Shown here: one piece after another, positions 12,791-24,499 of the stretch
Numbering within the stretch: position 1 is the first letter of the stretch
Layout: each line of letters opens with the position of its first letter
NCBI GenBank assembly: GCA_009746045.1
Contig: RPFO01000065.1
Coordinates: forward strand, 5,831,269 to 5,895,268
Length of the DNA: 64,000 bases
Source: Mesostigma viride
Lineage: Eukaryota > Streptophyta > Mesostigmatophyceae > Mesostigmatales > Mesostigmataceae
Direction of reading: 5' to 3'
Position numbers and translations under genes: made by a program
Notes under the pieces: generated by a model
Database searches by the model: none
Seen by the model: the letters and a program-made list of their open reading frames with translations, nothing else
Told to the model about the DNA's origin: nothing

Positions 12791-15700
12791 TGGACCGCGG
12801 CGAAACCTCCATCACATCCTTATCCTCGCCCGCGCCCGCCTCCTCCTCCCTGCGTGCCACCAGACTGCTCCGCCTCTCCCTCTCCTCTGCCTCCTTGGCT
12901 TCCTCGGCCGCGCGCCGTCGGCGCTCCTTCTCCTCCTCCTCCCGCCGCTCCTGCCGCCGCTGCTGCTCTTCTGCAGCAGCTGCGGCCGCCGCCGCCGCTG
13001 CTGAGGCTGCGGCCGCGGCAGCGGTGGCGGCTGCCATCGCGGCTTCCTTCTCGCGCTCCTCGCGCTCGGCCGCCTGCTGCTTTCCTTGCCGCGAGGCGGG
13101 CCGCGCAGAGGGTGGAGGGGCGGGGGCAGCCCTAAGCACGTCACCGTTCAGGCCTGCAGGGCGCGGACGGTAAACGGTGCAGCAGCGGAGCGACACAGTC
13201 CCGTGATTGCGTCACCAAGGTCAGAAGGGGTGAAACGAGATATTTAGGCTTTTGCATTCGGGAGACCCTTTCACGAAACTAAACGGAGCTCGTGCGCAGG
13301 GAAATGTGTAATGAGTAGAAATCTACGAGGGTAAGGGCAACAAGATTCATAATGAAAGGGTGCCTTGTGGCACCACAGCGAGGCTGCCATGCCGACCACC
13401 CTCCATCCAGGAATCTGTGCCTTATCATACATCTGCAACAACGACATGACCGGCAACCAGGGATGCATGCGGCTGGTGGCGCTCACCATTCACATCTCCA
13501 ACTAACGGCATGGGCTGGCAAGCGACAAGGCAGCAAGCGAAAGGGCGGAAATATACAGGGTGTAAGGGCTAGCCCTACAAAAGCCAGTGACCTAGATTAG
13601 AAATTCAAAAGAGCCGCGGCGCGCATACCCTCAAAGTAGGGGTGCTGCAGGCACTGCAGGCCCGTCAGGCGCGCGGCTGGGTCCAGCTGCAGCAGCTCCT
13701 TCATGAACGACAGCGCAGGCTTGGTGAGCTTGCTGCCGTAACGCTGGTCCAGGCTCTGCCGAGGGGGAAAAGGGGGGGGGGGACGAGTTGACAACACAAG
13801 GGTAATGTATGGTTAGCCGCAGCGAGATTACATGGATAGGACCAAGGGGCAAGAGTGCGGGCAGGCCGATGATGAGAGGAGCCGACGGTCAGGCACGCAA
13901 CACTTTTACGATCATTTTGTCTCCCAACGGTCCATACCACGGCGGGCAGCCCTGACAATTTCTCAAAAAGAATCATTTACTTTGAAGTGCCGTGCTACAC
14001 CACAACCGTCGCGGGCAACCCTAACCAGAACTAATGAAGCCGGACAGCCGCGAAGTTTCGCTTTGGTTCAGAGTGCTTCTCATCTAGAGTGACAAGGCAT
14101 CCCGCAGGGCGGCCTACCCTCGTCACGTGCAACCCTCACCGCCCTCACGGCCACGAACAAAGGAAACATGGACCGTTGAGCGCGCTGTCGCATGGCTCAC
14201 CTCGTTGCGCGCGACCATGTCGGGGAACTTGAGCCCCCGGAAGCGCGGATTGCGCAGGAACATCTCGTGCTGATCCCTGGTGAGCGCGCCCAGCGCCCGC
14301 TGGATGATGAACAACTGCAAGCATGGGAGGGGAGGAGAAGGGTGAAGAGGGGGGCGGCGGGGGGCAAGGGGAGAGTGCCATGGGCGAGGGGGAGGGCATG
14401 GGGCAATGGGGGAGGGCAAGGGGGCGGAGAGGACGGCAAGGGTGGGGGAGGGCAAGGGGCAAAGGGAGGGTGCAGGGTGTGAGCTAGCACATACGATCCA
14501 GAGCCAGGCAGTTGTTTGGCGCGCATGAGCCTACTGAGGCTCCTTGAGAATGCGTCGTCATGCGTGGCTACCCTGGTGTGGTGGAGGGTAGTATAAATGT
14601 GGCTGCTGGCCGCTGCCTTGAATTTTATGGAAGCACACGGTGTGTCGTTCTTGCCCACATCGTGGTCACACATACATAAACAAATACTATAGTGCAGGAG
14701 TGATCAAAGTACATACCAGGGATGCAGCACACACACTAGTGGCCACTGTAATCGTAGTGCGGAATAGTCATACACACCAGTAGTCCATAGCAGCAGTACG
14801 TTACCCCTGTATCAGTCCACGCTATCAGTCCACGCTATCAGTCCAACCCATGCTATCAGTCCAACCCACGCTATCAGTCCAACCCACGCTATCAGTCCAA
14901 CCCACGCTATCAGTCCAACCCACGCTATCAGTCCATGCCATCAGCCAATGCTACCAGTCCATGCTATCAGTCCAACCCTTGCAATCAGTCCAACCCATGC
15001 TATCAGTCCATGCCATCAGTCAATGCTATCCGTCCATGGTACTGGTACATACAATGGGATGGGCCGATGCCAAGAAAAAACTCTTCCCCCCCTACGGCTT
15101 CGCAAGGTTGGATTGTGAAAACGCTGCCGTTCCCAGGGGCTCACCTGTCCCCCCCCCCCCCAGCGGCTCACCTGGTCCACGTCGCTCTCCCCCGGGAACA
15201 TGGGCTGGCCATCAGTCAGCTCCCCCATGATGCAGCCGATCGCCCACTGGTCCACCTCCTTCCCGTACTCAGTGCTGCCCAGCAGCAGCTCAGGCGCGCG
15301 GTACCAGCGCGTGGCCACGTAGTCAGTCATGTGCGCACCCTTGCCGCCAGCCGCGGGCACCGCGCGCGCAAACCCAAAGTCGCACAGCTTCATGATGCCC
15401 GGGTGTCCGGGGCCGCGCGGGTCCGGGTTAACCAACAGGTTCTCCGGCTGGGGGCCATTGGACAACGGAGGGGTGGAAGGGGGGGAGGCCGGGGGCATTT
15501 CATCAACCAAAAGTTAATATCAAGATGGGGGCGGGACATGCATGACCGAAGCAACAAATCCGCTCATTATATGATCCTCCTTAAAACAACAACCAGTCAA
15601 GGGGGCTGTACAGGGCCCACGAGACATTTTTACTCCTAGAGAAAACATGTCCAGGGAAGGATGTGCTACTTTCATGCTACATAGGTGCACCAATTAGGTA

Positions 15701-18700
15701 CAACAAGGCCCAGTGCTAGGGGAATTCCTGTGCCCCCGCGGGCACCGCCCCAATATGAGACCATGGAAGCCGACCCTGTGGTGGCGTTCGCCAGACTTCA
15801 CTGATTATCCGTACGTGAATTGCAAAAGGGGGTTGGCCTTGGGTTCCTGCCAGCACAGGACATGGAGCAGGGCATTCCTGGTTGTGTGGAAGCAGGCGCC
15901 AGAAGCATTTCTTGACACGACGATACCGTTGGAAAGATGATCATGGGCCATGACCTTGCCTGCCGATTAACAACTGCCTGATGAATACCAACAGTCGGAT
16001 GGGCCGTAACAAATCAAACAAGATGTTACTACGATTATTGTTTTTGTGGGCAACCACCTGGATGTCCCTGTGGATGATGCCCGAGCTGTGGCAGAAGTGG
16101 ATGGCCTTGCACAGCTGGAATATGTAGAAGCGCGCGTGCGCGGGGTCGAGCCCGTTGGGCTGCTCCTCCAGCACCTCGAGCAGGTTGCGCTCCACGTACT
16201 CAAACACCAGGTACAGCTTCTGCTTCCGACGGAACGCCTCCTTGAGGTTGACAATATTGTCGTGCTTGAGCAGGCGAAGCACCTGCCGATGCAAACAGGA
16301 AGGGGGGGGGGGGGGGGAGGACAAGGGCGGGGGCGACAACCACCATCGGGCACCATTATCGACAATTGCACAACCAGTTATACTGGTTCGTGTTGGTCAA
16401 TAAATATTTTCGCCCCTTACCCACCCCACCGCCCTGGTAAGAGAATCGATGCGTCTAACAACGGACACGCGCAGGTCGTTCCGCGATACATGGCTGCAGC
16501 GTCCAGCTTTTCGAATCCATTACCTGATGCGCTGAACATACTACAAGGACAGACAAAGGCTGAAAACGCACCTTGGGTGGTAATGCACCACCTGCACCTG
16601 AGGGAGAGATGGCAACCGGAGGAAAATAACTGGTTATGCCTCACTGCCTCTCCATTCCGTTGCAGAGCTTCCTGGAGCAAAAGCTCAAAAGCGCAACTTG
16701 GCGCTGCATGTCGCTTGCGTGGAAATAAGCAGGTCTCTTAGCTATGCATCCCATCAAATATCGAATCACATTGTAATCGTCATGAACACAACCAAACATG
16801 TTCTAACCAGTTTGCAAGGCCACAAACATACCTTGACCTCCCTAAGGGTGGTTTTCCGCACCACCTCATCCTCTGCACGCAAGGCCAGGCAGGTGTCAGA
16901 ATGATGGAAGATGTCAGGATGAAGTATACACCGTCATCACAAGCAGCAGGAAAGGAACCAGGGAAGCAAGGCAAATGTGCAAGAAGCGGCTCTAAATTAC
17001 AACTAATCCATCGAATGACTGCATAGAATGACTGCTATGGTGCTTGGACTGCCTTGAATGCTTGAGAGCAAGCAAGGGCACCAGGACACCAGCCAATGGG
17101 GAATGAGGTGAGTAGGTGCTGGCCACAAGCGTAGAGAAAGAAGTCACAGTGGTGTCTACCATTCTCAGATGATAATTGCCTTCATCCCTATTTTCTATTT
17201 GGCCATCTTACTTCCGCAAGTCAAGAGTTGTATGTACGGGTGCTGGCAACAACGATGCCGCAATGCACAGCAACTTGGAAGACTGGCAGCGAAAGTTGTC
17301 CAACATCGATTTCAAATAGTAGAGCAAGATAAGGCACCGCAGTACCGAATGTGCTCAACATCCTTTCAACTTCTCTCCTGCCCTCTGAGTCCAGTCAAAT
17401 GACTTCGACAGCCCTTTACAGATTACAGGTCACGACCTCTGCATGCAGCACAAGTAGCTATCTGGAGGAGAAACAATCCATTAACGAAGAAGAGGGGAGA
17501 GGAGGGAAGAATCGGAAAGGAGGAATGTGCATCCTGTTCTATGCTTTGAAATGGGTGACATTAAGCGGATGCCAGCAGAGGGGGGATTCCTCCGTGACAC
17601 GACACCAAGCCGCCGTACCGTCGCTTTCCTTGAACTTCTTAACGGCGACGATCTCTTGCGTCTCCTGGGAAGGAACGACATCACAACCATATCATTTTGA
17701 TAAACCATATCATTTTGATAAGCAAAATTGGTGCGAGAGGTCCCCAGTTCGATTCCGGTCGGATTCATTTGCAGATCGCGTTTTCCGCGTTTTCCGCGGC
17801 CCGGCACTGAACGCAAAGGTTTTCACCTTTGCGGAGTGTCTGATCAGAATATCATTTTGATAAACCGGGCACACCGGCTAGCACAGGGGCGTGTCAGAGG
17901 GTACTCTAGAGCCTCTTCCCAACATGGTTCCTAGGCGTGACATCGGGGTGCACATGTAATTTACTTCGAAACAGACCAGACCCATGGCTTTGCGGCCAGT
18001 GCACACCCACAGTGCATGCAATTGTAACATGGCATGCAGACCATGCATGTCTTATTGGGGAGCAACCACGCCTGGGCGCGAAGACCGACGTCTGTGAGGA
18101 GCCGTATATGATATTCTCTCCGAGAAGTGACACCACACAACATCATGTCACTCATCCACAACCAATACACAGGATGGGGTCATCTCACAAAAGCAACACA
18201 CATAACACCTCTCATTCGTAACGGCAACCAGATGGGGCCACACAGAGCTTTGGGGGCATCTTGTCGCGGCCTGGACAGAGACAGAAAAGGAGACCAGAGA
18301 AAAACCTGGTGTGTATAAGGGGGAGAGGAGGAAGGCGTATCGGGTACAGATAGGGGACTTGCCTACCGACGCTGCTGATATCCATAAGCCACCGATATCG
18401 CTAACATACCTATATTGAATGCCCCATCAGCATGTTGACAAACAGGAGGGTGTGGGTTGGTTTTGAAATTTGCCCAACGGATGCTGGCTATATTCAGAAA
18501 AAAATAAGTATGGTACACAGCACGATACTTGTGCATGATCAACGATCGATGCCTTGCAGCAGGATGCACATAACAGCCACCGCCGGTCGTGCAGGTACAC
18601 CCACGCACCTTGTTCCGGCACTTGAGCACGACGCCATATGCCCCTGTCAGGGTGACGACAAAGGGAGATGCCATAGAGCCATGCGGAGAGCGTTGAGCAG

Positions 18701-19733
18701 AGCGGCGAGGCCACAAAGGAGAAAGGTCCATGAGGAGGCGCATGAGGCGACAAAGGAGGAGACAGATGAGACTGGACAAAGTCTAAGCTTTTGCTGTGGC
18801 CCTCCCCGCCGAGGGGCCATGTGTGTGAGGTTGACAAAGGTGGGGTAAACTATGGGGCACAGGTAAGGCCATTAGAATGCAGCCGAGAGCGTTTCCAAGC
18901 TGATCCTATGCTCAATTGGCTGCTTCAGTGAGAGGATTCTGAGCAGGTACCATAGCAACAGTTGGTATCATCGCAAGTAGTATGACCGCAGAGACGTCAT
19001 GGTCTATGTCTTGTTGCCACAGGTAATGTTGTCATCATACCAAGTTGGTCACAGTGCCGCCACCATCCCAATCACCCCGCTGGCCAAGGGGCGGACCATT
19101 GTAGAACAAGGGACGGGTGCCAGTGGAGTATCTAACAGGGTATCCACAGCTGCCGTTGAACCTCCCGAGAAGCACCAGGAAACAAGGGCAAGGACTAAGC
19201 AGCCCTACTGGTTGATATGGACAGCCCAAACATTGCCTAGGGGCCCTGTGGCTTTCTACCATGCCACCGCTGGCTGGACATAGTAGTTGCGCCTGTGAAA
19301 TCAGGGGCATAACAAGCCAGCATGCAAAATCTTGGGTAACGCAGCTGTATGCAGTCCCGGTAGCCACAAACCTGCTTGTCACACCATCTCATCTATAAAC
19401 AGTTTAGGCAAAATGATCTCCACTCCCCCTGAATGTGTGCAACTGAACAGTTGGAGTAAAGCCCAGCCATCCATCCATTGGTCGCAGAAACCCTGCTCGG
19501 CCGCCCAATGCATCAAGTGCTTGAAGCTATGCATGAAATGCAACCCCAGTGGACAGCCGCATGAGAGAAATTACATCGGTGATGTCGTTCCTGACACAGA
19601 CAGCTACCACGGTTGACATTACTAAAAAGCTCGAGGATAATGTTTCATTTCGAATGCAAATTGCTACAAGCATGACTGCAGCATTGCACCAAGGAAGGTC
19701 GAACCCAAATGAACTATCTAACCACCCCCCCAC

Positions 19734-19768
<35 letters not shown>

Positions 19769-19981
19769 GCGCTTCGAAGTACACCCCTTCCGCTCACCCT
19801 TAAGCTGATAAAGAACGTATAGAGATTGCGGAACCACACACTAGCGGAACCACAAGGCCGAAAATGCGCTTCAAATTCAAATTGGTCATCAACGTACGTA
19901 TCTAAAAACACGTCATTACCGAAACTTCAACTAGAGCTCCTTACCTTCTCCCACAACGTTCACGACCTCGTACTTGTTCAT
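12786..19981 (-). CDS. CDKL5: CDKL5-like protein kinase, catalytic domain and coiled-coil exons
   Basis: This is the 5' part of a cyclin-dependent-kinase-like Ser/Thr kinase. Exons read from the minus strand: 19981-19945, 18643-18609, 17664-17619, 16872-16832, 16282-16058, 15447-15172, 14314-14201, 13755-13629, 13153-12786. All borders are GT-AG and every phase matches. The protein starts [13 protein letters not shown] and keeps the glycine loop (residues 11-18), K33 in VAVKK, E51, HRD (124-126), DFG (151-153), a TDY activation motif (169-171) and APE (179-181). The kinase core ends near residue 300. Exon 9 adds an Ala/Glu/Arg-rich coiled coil. Wording throughout follows animal CDKL5, for example LKEAFRR and [10 protein letters not shown]. 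The Chlamydomonas member, LF5, controls flagellar length, so a ciliary role is inferred. Oddity: the catalytic-loop lysine after HRDI is Gln (Q128). If exon 9 is not spliced, it ends at an in-frame TAG near 12762. Confidence 0.9.
14814..15042. repeat. 18-bp repeat (CAGTCCAACCCACGCTAT)
   Basis: About ten copies, with shorter derivatives such as CAGTCCACGCTAT, lie in the intron between kinase exons 6 and 7. Confidence 0.9.
17687..17866 (+). mobile_element. Possible SINE remnant with tRNA-like B box
   Basis: ATATCATTTTGATAA occurs twice at about 17687-17720 and again at about 17851. Between them lies AGTTCGATTCCGG, close to the RNA polymerase III B-box consensus, and a 9-bp hairpin (CGCAAAGGT, TTTC, ACCTTTGCG). 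No A box is recognisable and the T-arm pairs imperfectly. The reading is a 5'-truncated SINE flanked by a target duplication, in the intron before kinase exon 3. Confidence 0.3.
19737..19766. repeat. (CA)n microsatellite
   Basis: About 15 CA dinucleotides lie in the first intron of the kinase gene, upstream of exon 2. Confidence 0.9.
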
Positions 19982-21070
19982 GCTTGGAATTCAGGAGTCG
20001 CTGAACGGGCTCTATTGGGTAACTGGTCACAGGAGGCCTGGTTATCAGTCAGGCTAGCAAAAGCCCGCCGTCCACGGACGATGGGAAGCCGCGCTACGCG
20101 CCTGGTCCCTAGCACCATGTTGTCAGGTCCGACAACTTCGGAGCACAGAGGAAATCATATCATGGTTGGAGGGCTCAGAATGCTGAATCACGTCGGTTAC
20201 CACAGAATGTCGCTACATTGAACAGATTTCGACGACCATATATGCGCGCCGGCAACGCGGATAGCGCAAAGGCCATCTCTGGGTAAGCCTGACATTCTTC
20301 GATCAACGTGTCTTCGTTGCCCGACGACCGCGCCCGGGCGAAAATGTCTATCTCTAATGGCATAAATAAATTATTTGCTGCGTGCCGTTGTTTGTTATAC
20401 CTAGCCCGACGTTGGGGCCACCGGCATCGGGGCCGAAAATAGGTACAGGTGAGTATATCGAGATAATCGCACGGAGAAGTGGGCAACAGCCCATAACCTG
20501 TTGCGTGTTACCGCGTACTCGTCAGCAGCGTACTTGTACTTGTATGCATCCTTGTTGTTGTTGTTGTTGTTGTTGTTGCCCCTTGTTCTTGTTGTTTGTT
20601 GCCCACGCCGCACATGGGTAGCAGAGATTTGGAAACGGCCGAGGGCCAAGACACTGAACAGCATGCCTTCACAAGGATACAAAGAAACAAAGGTACTCAG
20701 CGGGGACATGTACGGTTGCATCATTCGATACACCCGCGTTGGTTAGTTAGTTAGTTAGTTAGTTGTATCCCACGCCGTTGGTACAACAGCTTGGTGTGTC
20801 CTATCAAACCTCCAAGTACTGAGTACCTAAAACAACAACTGAGTACATATAGGCAGTCGAACGGCAGATTGTGGGAGACGACAACAAGGTACTCAGCGGA
20901 GCATGGACGGTTGCATCATCGGGGACACCGGTTGGTACTTGGTACAACAGCTTGTTGTTGTTGTTGTCGCCCACGCCGCACAGCCGTTGGATCCATTCAC
21001 GCCTTAAGTTGGGTTCGAGGTTTTCGATGGGTCAACCCAACTTAAGCCGTGAATGACCCAACTTGAGATG
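19982..21070. other. Upstream region of kinase with dispersed repeat fragments
   Basis: No gene was recognised. The region holds (TTG)n at about 20551-20578 and (TTAG)n at about 20741-20763. It also holds a repeat block at about 20577-20664 that recurs inverted at about 33482-33570, plus a second, shorter copy of its CCCACGCCGCAC core near 20970. The kinase promoter should lie within the first few hundred bases, but I see no motif I can defend. Confidence 0.6.
20995..21054. repeat. 21-bp inverted repeat (hairpin) beside the TTGAG array
   Basis: ATTCACGCCTTAAGTTGGG at 20995 is mirrored by the complement at 21034-21054. The arms are 21 bp with one mismatch around an 18-bp loop. The right arm is followed within 12 bases by CCAACTTGAG, the apparent seed of the TTGAG array. 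Confidence 0.85.
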
Positions 21071-23425
21071 TTGAGTTGAGTTGAGTTGAGTTGAGTTGAG
21101 TTGAGTTGAGTTGAGTTGAGTTGAGTTGAGTTGAGTTGAGTTGAGTTGAGTTGAGTTGAGTTGAGTTGAGTTGAGTTGAGTTGAGTTGAGTTGAGTTGAG
21201 TTGAGTTGAGTTGAGTTGAGTTGAGTTGAGTTGAGTTGAGTTGAGTTGAGTTGAGTTGAGTTGAGTTGAGTTGAGTTGAGTTGAGTTGAGTTGAGTTGAG
21301 TTGAGTTGAGTTGAGTTGAGTTGAGTTGAGTTGAGTTGAGTTGAGTTGAGTTGAGTTGAGTTGAGTTGAGTTGAGTTGAGTTGAGTTGAGTTGAGTTGAG
21401 TTGAGTTGAGTTGAGTTGAGTTGAGTTGAGTTGAGTTGAGTTGAGTTGAGTTGAGTTGAGTTGAGTTGAGTTGAGTTGAGTTGAGTTGAGTTGAGTTGAG
21501 TTGAGTTGAGTTGAGTTGAGTTGAGTTGAGTTGAGTTGAGTTGAGTTGAGTTGAGTTGAGTTGAGTTGAGTTGAGTTGAGTTGAGTTGAGTTGAGTTGAG
21601 TTGAGTTGAGTTGAGTTGAGTTGAGTTGAGTTGAGTTGAGTTGAGTTGAGTTGAGTTGAGTTGAGTTGAGTTGAGTTGAGTTGAGTTGAGTTGAGTTGAG
21701 TTGAGTTGAGTTGAGTTGAGTTGAGTTGAGTTGAGTTGAGTTGAGTTGAGTTGAGTTGAGTTGAGTTGAGTTGAGTTGAGTTGAGTTGAGTTGAGTTGAG
21801 TTGAGTTGAGTTGAGTTGAGTTGAGTTGAGTTGAGTTGAGTTGAGTTGAGTTGAGTTGAGTTGAGTTGAGTTGAGTTGAGTTGAGTTGAGTTGAGTTGAG
21901 TTGAGTTGAGTTGAGTTGAGTTGAGTTGAGTTGAGTTGAGTTGAGTTGAGTTGAGTTGAGTTGAGTTGAGTTGAGTTGAGTTGAGTTGAGTTGAGTTGAG
22001 TTGAGTTGAGTTGAGTTGAGTTGAGTTGAGTTGAGTTGAGTTGAGTTGAGTTGAGTTGAGTTGAGTTGAGTTGAGTTGAGTTGAGTTGAGTTGAGTTGAG
22101 TTGAGTTGAGTTGAGTTGAGTTGAGTTGAGTTGAGTTGAGTTGAGTTGAGTTGAGTTGAGTTGAGTTGAGTTGAGTTGAGTTGAGTTGAGTTGAGTTGAG
22201 TTGAGTTGAGTTGAGTTGAGTTGAGTTGAGTTGAGTTGAGTTGAGTTGAGTTGAGTTGAGTTGAGTTGAGTTGAGTTGAGTTGAGTTGAGTTGAGTTGAG
22301 TTGAGTTGAGTTGAGTTGAGTTGAGTTGAGTTGAGTTGAGTTGAGTTGAGTTGAGTTGAGTTGAGTTGAGTTGAGTTGAGTTGAGTTGAGTTGAGTTGAG
22401 TTGAGTTGAGTTGAGTTGAGTTGAGTTGAGTTGAGTTGAGTTGAGTTGAGTTGAGTTGAGTTGAGTTGAGTTGAGTTGAGTTGAGTTGAGTTGAGTTGAG
22501 TTGAGTTGAGTTGAGTTGAGTTGAGTTGAGTTGAGTTGAGTTGAGTTGAGTTGAGTTGAGTTGAGTTGAGTTGAGTTGAGTTGAGTTGAGTTGAGTTGAG
22601 TTGAGTTGAGTTGAGTTGAGTTGAGTTGAGTTGAGTTGAGTTGAGTTGAGTTGAGTTGAGTTGAGTTGAGTTGAGTTGAGTTGAGTTGAGTTGAGTTGAG
22701 TTGAGTTGAGTTGAGTTGAGTTGAGTTGAGTTGAGTTGAGTTGAGTTGAGTTGAGTTGAGTTGAGTTGAGTTGAGTTGAGTTGAGTTGAGTTGAGTTGAG
22801 TTGAGTTGAGTTGAGTTGAGTTGAGTTGAGTTGAGTTGAGTTGAGTTGAGTTGAGTTGAGTTGAGTTGAGTTGAGTTGAGTTGAGTTGAGTTGAGTTGAG
22901 TTGAGTTGAGTTGAGTTGAGTTGAGTTGAGTTGAGTTGAGTTGAGTTGAGTTGAGTTGAGTTGAGTTGAGTTGAGTTGAGTTGAGTTGAGTTGAGTTGAG
23001 TTGAGTTGAGTTGAGTTGAGTTGAGTTGAGTTGAGTTGAGTTGAGTTGAGTTGAGTTGAGTTGAGTTGAGTTGAGTTGAGTTGAGTTGAGTTGAGTTGAG
23101 TTGAGTTGAGTTGAGTTGAGTTGAGTTGAGTTGAGTTGAGTTGAGTTGAGTTGAGTTGAGTTGAGTTGAGTTGAGTTGAGTTGAGTTGAGTTGAGTTGAG
23201 TTGAGTTGAGTTGAGTTGAGTTGAGTTGAGTTGAGTTGAGTTGAGTTGAGTTGAGTTGAGTTGAGTTGAGTTGAGTTGAGTTGAGTTGAGTTGAGTTGAG
23301 TTGAGTTGAGTTGAGTTGAGTTGAGTTGAGTTGAGTTGAGTTGAGTTGAGTTGAGTTGAGTTGAGTTGAGTTGAGTTGAGTTGAGTTGAGTTGAGTTGAG
23401 TTGAGTTGAGTTGAGTTGAGTTGAG
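21071..23425. repeat. (TTGAG)n array, about 471 copies
   Basis: This is 2,355 bp of a perfect pentamer with no variant seen in any line. It yields a stop-free repetitive minus-strand frame (NSTQL repeated) that is not a gene. Such uniformity means recent expansion, strong homogenisation or assembly idealisation. It is not any standard algal telomere repeat (TTTAGGG or TTTTAGGG). Confidence 0.98.
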
Positions 23426-23587
23426 TTTATATATATTCATTGAGAATGATAGATTACGGAGGTGAGATAGGCATGCAACATAAGGAAAAACCCGATAACT
23501 GGGAGAATAACCCTGAAGAAATTAATAGTAATCTGACACAGACATCCAAGGATCACGCCAGCGGCACAAGGTACAACTAACTATACA

Positions 23588-24028
23588 TCACAAAACTACA
23601 CGCAGCAACAGCGCTGCCGGCCCACCATGCAGGCCTGGAAGGGATCTAGACCGCATGGGTCGCGACAAACGGACAAAGTCGGCCCGGGTGCGGCGGAATA
23701 GCACATCAGCCACGGTGCGAGTGAGGGCGAGTGACAGGCGCTGCCGCCAATACGAGGACCACGTGCGGGCCGACCACGGGGCGGTCTGACCCTCGAGGTC
23801 GAGGCGGTCTTCACGGCGCTGGCAGCACTCGTGGAAAAACTCCGCTGTCTTGGGGCCCATGGCCCCGAACTCCTCAAGGACAAAGGGGATGACCCGGTGG
23901 GGCCCCACATTGCCGTAGGAGGCAAACTTGTCGCGCTCAGCCACAGCGGCAGCAGCGCCGGCATCCACAGCCGCCCGGAGGATGTGGCGACCGGAAAGCG
24001 GCCGAGCCACGGAGACTATATATATCAT
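23588..24028 (-). pseudogene. Retroelement-like C-terminal fragment
   Basis: An open minus-strand segment of about 146 codons contains RDKFASYGNVGPHRVIPFVL, FGAMGPKTAEFF and ARTWSSYWRQRLSLAL. This arrangement, a lysine/tyrosine-rich start, an IPFVLE-FG block, then W-S-YW-QRLS, resembles the region that follows the reverse transcriptase in decayed algal retroelements. The family is recalled, not checked. No catalytic domain remains and no start or splice support was found. It sits between the TTGAG array and other retroelement debris, which fits a transposon relic. Confidence 0.4.
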
Positions 24029-24266
24029 GGCGTCAGCGCTTGTCGGTGGCGCTGACTCGGGCCATGGCAGACATCATGCTCCGCCGTATGCGGGCTGATT
24101 TTCGGTGCAGCAGCTGGGCTATTAGGTTCCTCCCGTTAGGAGTTTCCATAATTGGTCTTATCGTAGTATATAGAGCTTTGACATGGCTCTGTATATAGGT
24201 TTATAGCTGGGCGTTTGCTTTGGTTTGAGTGATTTCACTCTGCTGTAAGCAATTATATTTTTAACA

Positions 24267-24468
24267 TAGATATTGGTTGTCTCCTTGATATTGGTTGTCT
24301 CCTTGATATATAATACTGTAGGGCGCCACCTTTTCCACAGTTTCCCAAAAACCACCAACATTTCAAAAGTATCATACTTTCAAACACGCAGACAAGATAA
24401 CGGCAGGCTCGAGCTACCATGGTCCGGATTCTCCCGATTTCTGGCCTGCGCTGGTTGTCTCCTTGGTA
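24267..24468. mobile_element. Fragments of the 54-kb MITE terminal repeat
   Basis: Two tandem copies of ATTGGTTGTCTCCTTGAT lie at about 24267-24306. A longer copy, CGATTTCTGGCCTGCGCTGG followed by TTGTCTCCTTG, lies at about 24434-24464. Both match the right end of the MITE at 53927-54240. No left end was found here, so these are partial copies. Confidence 0.7.
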
Positions 24469-24499
24469 TCATACTTTACTTTCGAAACTAAGATCCTAC

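Noticed and set aside
21071-23425. TTGAG or CCCTT arrays as telomeres
   Set aside because: Neither matches known algal telomere repeats, and the CCCTT array follows a coding exon. TTGAG is internal to the window with genes on both sides.
21032-23440. 802-codon minus-strand frame of repeated NSTQL
   Set aside because: It is purely the TTGAG pentamer; no domain, start context or flanking coding sequence.
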